This document shows, in pieces, positions 5,510 through 8,009 of a stretch of 8,009 nt of DNA. The translations under genes and the position numbers were made by a program. Within the stretch, counting starts at the first letter, position 1, and each line of letters starts with the position of its first letter. Source of the DNA: Thermoplasmata archaeon (GTDB lineage: Archaea > Thermoplasmatota > Thermoplasmata > UBA10834); contig DUGQ01000051.1 in NCBI GenBank assembly GCA_013331315.1, positions 279 through 8,287 on the forward strand. Direction: 5' to 3'. The notes under the pieces are model-generated. The model was not told the origin of the DNA. It saw only the letters and a program-made list of their open reading frames with translations, and searched no databases.

Positions 5510-7228
5510 TCAAGCTTCATGGTTGGAGGGGCCGTTCGCGGATCTCAGGTTCGTGACAACCACCGTGCCCTTTCTGTGGTCGCCATCAACACGGTTCTCC
5601 AGCTCGATGGTTCCCCCGCAGCTCCCGACGATGCGGCTGGCTAGATGAAGGCCCAGCCCTGTCCCCGGAATAGAGGCGTCTCGTCGGTAGTATCTGTCGA
5701 ATACCTTGGACTTGTCCTCGTCTGGTATACCTCTCCCCCGGTCGGCAATCCTCACTTGCCAGTAGCCTGGATTACCTTCGACTTGGACTATGCTGACATC
5801 TATTACGACCTCGTCGTTAGGGTCGAATTTCACCGCGTTCGTGAGTAAGTTGGAGAAGAGCCGCGTAAGAAGGGCGTTTCCAACGACCTTGCAGGGTGCG
5901 CTCGGGGGTTCAAAGGCAACAGTGACGTTGCGGTCGCAGTACATCCTCTTGATCTCTTCTATGGCTTCTCGCAGGGCGGTCTGCAGGTCTCTCGGCTCTC
6001 TATCCCTGAAGCTGAGATCCTTCGCCCTCCTGGCATCCCTCACGACGGACGAGAACTCGTATGCCCCTCTGACGGCCTTCGATACGGTTCTCAGGCTCCT
6101 CCCCTCAGTCTCGGACAAGTTCTCAGACTTCTCAAGTCTCTCGACGAAATGCATGGCCGCGAACATGTAGTTGATGATGTCGTGCGACAGTAGGTCGTTC
6201 AGGAAGTCCGCCTCTTCCTTTGCCTCAACGAGCTGTTTCTCAAGCTCGTTCCTCTCTGTCACGTCCCTGAGGATGGCCTGTATCCGCCGTTCCCTGTCCA
6301 TCTCTGCGATTCTCGCGGAAGCCTCCACGGTGATCGTTCCGTTCTTCTCCGTCTTGAGGGAGATCTCGAAGTTGTGAACGGTGCCGTCCTTGTCAAGATA
6401 CCATCTGAGCCTGGAGAACGCACCCGTCCCCTCTGACATCAACTCCTCCAAGTTCGCCCCTTCGACCTTTCCCTTGTCCATCTGGCCCAGCAGGTCCATG
6501 AGAGCTTGGTTGGCCGAGACTATTCTGCCGTCCATCGCGGCGATCAGTATCGGGTCGGGGGAGAGGTCGATAAGCGATCGGTAGTTTTCCTCTGCCTTCT
6601 TCAGCTCCTCTGTGCGCTTGCGAGCATTCCGCTCAAGAGTCAGAGCGAGGTTCTGGAGTTCCAGGTTGCGGAGCAGGATCTGCTCGTTAAGGCGCAGGTA
6701 GTGCTCGGACGTGGATTCCTCCCTGAGATCCACTTCGAATCCTTGCCTCTCAAGTTCGCATCTAGGTGCGACAATGAATCTGCAACGGTCCTTCCCCTGC
6801 GAGATGCACTCGATCTCATGAGCGAAGATCTCATCCTTTCCGGTAGACTCGTCCGCGAACGCCAGCTTGCATATCTCTGACAGGAACCCGGCGGTGTAGG
6901 AGCATGACGGGCCGTCTTCAGGGCTCGTGGACTCTTCGCTTCCGAGGGTCTCGAACGAGTCTCTAGTGGTTACTATTGCGGTCTTCAACTCCTCATCCGC
7001 TCTCTCCAGCCTGTAGTCTCCCATTCCCTCAGACGAAATGGCTGCGGTAATCGTCTTCAGGATATCCGTGGCTGAGTCTGGGCTGCCCCCCTCCGTCCTT
7101 TTCCTGAAGAAATCGCTTCCCCCCACCTGTCCCGCTCGGTAGAGGATGTCCTTCTCAAAGAATCCTACATCGGCCCTCAGAATCTTCTTGAGCGCGCGTA
7201 GCCCACCCGCGACCTCCAGGGCCGCCAT
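5510..7228 (-). CDS. Soluble V4R-PAS sensor histidine kinase
   Basis: This 572-residue protein has no membrane segment, so it should sense a cytoplasmic or diffusible signal. In order: a V4R (4-vinyl reductase) domain at about 25-155 with L29-Y-R-A-G, Y111-T-A-G-F-L and the end motif H137-E-I-E-C141-I-S-Q-G-K-D-R-C149-R-F; a coiled coil (about 175-215); a PAS domain (about 214-330); a dimerisation helix with phospho-acceptor H349 in L-L-S-H-D-I-I-N; and a HATPase domain with N-box N460-L-L-T-N464-A-V-K-F, G1 D496-R-G-R-G, F-box F510-D-R-Y-Y-R and G2 G522-T-G-L-G-L. All kinase boxes look intact. V4R domains are known as small-molecule or ligand-binding modules; the ligand here is unknown. The ATG at 7228 is the first standard start in the frame and has only a weak SD. 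No response regulator is in the window, so it is an orphan locally. Confidence 0.93.
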   Translation of the reverse strand: MAALEVAGGLRALKKILRADVGFFEKDILYRAGQVGGSDFFRKRTEGGSPDSATDILKTITAAISSEGMGDYRLERADEELKTAIVTTRDSFETLGSEESTSPEDGPSCSYTAGFLSEICKLAFADESTGKDEIFAHEIECISQGKDRCRFIVAPRCELERQGFEVDLREESTSEHYLRLNEQILLRNLELQNLALTLERNARKRTEELKKAEENYRSLIDLSPDPILIAAMDGRIVSANQALMDLLGQMDKGKVEGANLEELMSEGTGAFSRLRWYLDKDGTVHNFEISLKTEKNGTITVEASARIAEMDRERRIQAILRDVTERNELEKQLVEAKEEADFLNDLLSHDIINYMFAAMHFVERLEKSENLSETEGRSLRTVSKAVRGAYEFSSVVRDARRAKDLSFRDREPRDLQTALREAIEEIKRMYCDRNVTVAFEPPSAPCKVVGNALLTRLFSNLLTNAVKFDPNDEVVIDVSIVQVEGNPGYWQVRIADRGRGIPDEDKSKVFDRYYRRDASIPGTGLGLHLASRIVGSCGGTIELENRVDGDHRKGTVVVTNLRSANGPSNHEA

Positions 7229-7423
7229 CGCCTGTCCGTTCGATTCACCAGAGCCGTTGCTGGAAACAGACTCTTGTCGGTCTGGCTGAGATTCCTCGTT
7301 AGGTGGCGGCAGCCGGTCACCCCTCGGCCATGGAGGGGCGAATCTTCTATGGCGTTGAGATCGCTCCTCAGATGATGCCCGTGCACCTCATGGATGTCTG
7401 GATTAATAATCTTCCCTGTTCGC
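7229..7423 (-). promoter_or_regulatory. Leader/promoter region of the kinase gene with two inverted repeats
   Basis: This 195-nt gap between folP and the kinase holds a TATA-like ATTATTAAT (7402-7410, minus strand), which would give a leader of about 150 nt. In the predicted leader are two inverted repeats: CCCCTC/GAGGGG (7320-7325 and 7333-7338, 7-nt loop) and CAGAC/GTCTG (7267-7271 and 7280-7284, 8-nt loop). The kinase frame stays open upstream of the ATG to 7388 but has no ATG, GTG or TTG. Either hairpin might also serve the 3' end of folP. No known riboswitch is recognised. Confidence 0.3.
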
Positions 7424-8009
7424 TCAGCCCCTTCGGCTGACCTCCCAGAAGACGCTCAGCGCCTGGCAGGTCTCTTTGACGTCGTGCACTCTGAGCACGT
7501 TCGCCCCGTCCGAGGCGGCCAATACTGCCGCTGCCAGCGACCCCGGGAGGCGCGCCTCCGGCTCTTCCCCGGTCAGCTTACCTATGAATGATTTCCTGGA
7601 GGCTCCGACGACGATCGGCTTCCCAAGTCTCCTGAACTCCCTAAGCCTGGCAAGTATCTCGAGGTTGTGGCGCACCGTCTTGCCGAACCCGATCCCGGGG
7701 TCTATCATGATCCTGTTCGGGCGTACGCCCGCGTCCTCTGCAACGGAGACCCTTTCCTCGAGGAAGGCGGCGACCTCCTCGACGACATCCTTGTACCTGG
7801 GAGATCTCTGCATGGTCCTGGGGGTTCCCTGCATGTGCATGACTATGACTGAGGCGTCGTGCTCTGCCACGACATCAACCATCCGAGGGGCCCTCAAGGC
7901 GCTGACGTCGTTGACTATCGATGCGCCAGCCTTCAAGGCAGCTTCTGCGACATCGGCCTTCATGGTGTCGATCGAGATCCTTCCAGGATGCTTGTCCGCA
8001 AGGGCCCTC
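7424..8009 (-). CDS. folP: Dihydropteroate synthase (5' partial)
   Basis: DHPS joins p-aminobenzoate to 6-hydroxymethyl-7,8-dihydropterin diphosphate to make dihydropteroate in folate synthesis. The frame runs off the right edge, and 194 residues are visible, against roughly 270-280 for the family. The first visible stretch, R-A-L-A-D-K-H-P-G-R-I-S-I-D-T, continues straight into M-K-A-D-V-A-E-A-A-L, so the ATG at 7963 is internal. Key motifs are all present: I-S-I-D-T (pterin-site Asp), I-V-N-D-V-S-A (Asn), V-M-H-M-Q-G-T-P-R-T-M-Q, M-I-D-P-G-I-G-F-G-K-T (Asp), G-A-S-R-K-S-F-I-G (Lys) and L-R-V-H-D-V (Arg and His). The sequence resembles classical bacterial FolP more than the archaeal tetrahydromethanopterin-pathway proteins. 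That suggests folate use by this organism, and possibly an old transfer from bacteria. Confidence 0.95.
   Translation of the reverse strand, partial: RALADKHPGRISIDTMKADVAEAALKAGASIVNDVSALRAPRMVDVVAEHDASVIVMHMQGTPRTMQRSPRYKDVVEEVAAFLEERVSVAEDAGVRPNRIMIDPGIGFGKTVRHNLEILARLREFRRLGKPIVVGASRKSFIGKLTGEEPEARLPGSLAAAVLAASDGANVLRVHDVKETCQALSVFWEVSRRG

Noticed and set aside
7177..7386. Small minus-strand open frame upstream of and overlapping the kinase
   Set aside because: It starts with GTG, has an Arg/His-rich composition, overlaps the kinase start out of frame, and shows no recognisable feature.
7961..7963. ATG as the start of folP
   Set aside because: The frame continues upstream to the window edge with the conserved I-S-I-D-T motif, so the gene is partial and this Met is internal.
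1..8009. CRISPR arrays, insertion sequences, phage or defence genes
   Set aside because: No regularly spaced direct repeats, transposase or integrase motifs, or defence-related domains were seen on either strand.

Overview
The window comes from an archaeon, most likely a euryarchaeote, and I would guess Thermoplasmata-like. The evidence is the archaeal ribosomal/RNA polymerase cluster eL18 - uL13 - uS9 - RpoN, TATA-type promoters, an archaeal 6-phospho-3-hexuloisomerase, and a tRNA-Pro without an encoded CCA. The lineage is inferred, not shown. The DNA looks fairly G+C-rich (not counted).

Layout: positions 3-986 (+) hold the C-terminal part of a cell-surface protein with one membrane anchor. 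It converges, with a 2-nt gap, on a two-gene minus-strand unit. That unit is an endonuclease IV-fold (TIM-barrel) protein at 1522-2565 and a SIS-domain 6-phospho-3-hexuloisomerase (HxlB) at 989-1525, joined by an ATGA overlap. A divergent promoter region (2566-2800) separates it from the plus-strand operon rpl18e-rpl13-rps9-rpoN (2801-4184), which is packed with 4-5 nt gaps. A tRNA-Pro(GGG) follows at 4215-4287. The right half is all minus strand: a flavodoxin (4302-4829), a small duplicated membrane protein (4952-5422), a soluble V4R-PAS histidine kinase (5510-7228), and the C-terminal two-thirds of dihydropteroate synthase (7424-8009, running off the right edge).

How the genes fit together: the four plus-strand protein genes are translation and transcription housekeeping, probably read from one strong promoter, with SD sequences that contain the stop codon of the preceding gene in two cases. 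HxlB belongs to the ribulose monophosphate (pentose/formaldehyde) pathway. Its coupled TIM-barrel partner appears to lack several metal ligands of true endonuclease IV, so its role is open. The kinase has no response regulator beside it here. FolP points to folate synthesis in this archaeon.

I see no CRISPR array, insertion sequence, phage gene or defence system. The window is mostly ordinary chromosomal DNA. The points most worth following are the altered endonuclease IV-like protein coupled to HxlB, the internally duplicated membrane protein, the orphan V4R kinase with its potentially structured leader, and the shortened ribosomal cluster.
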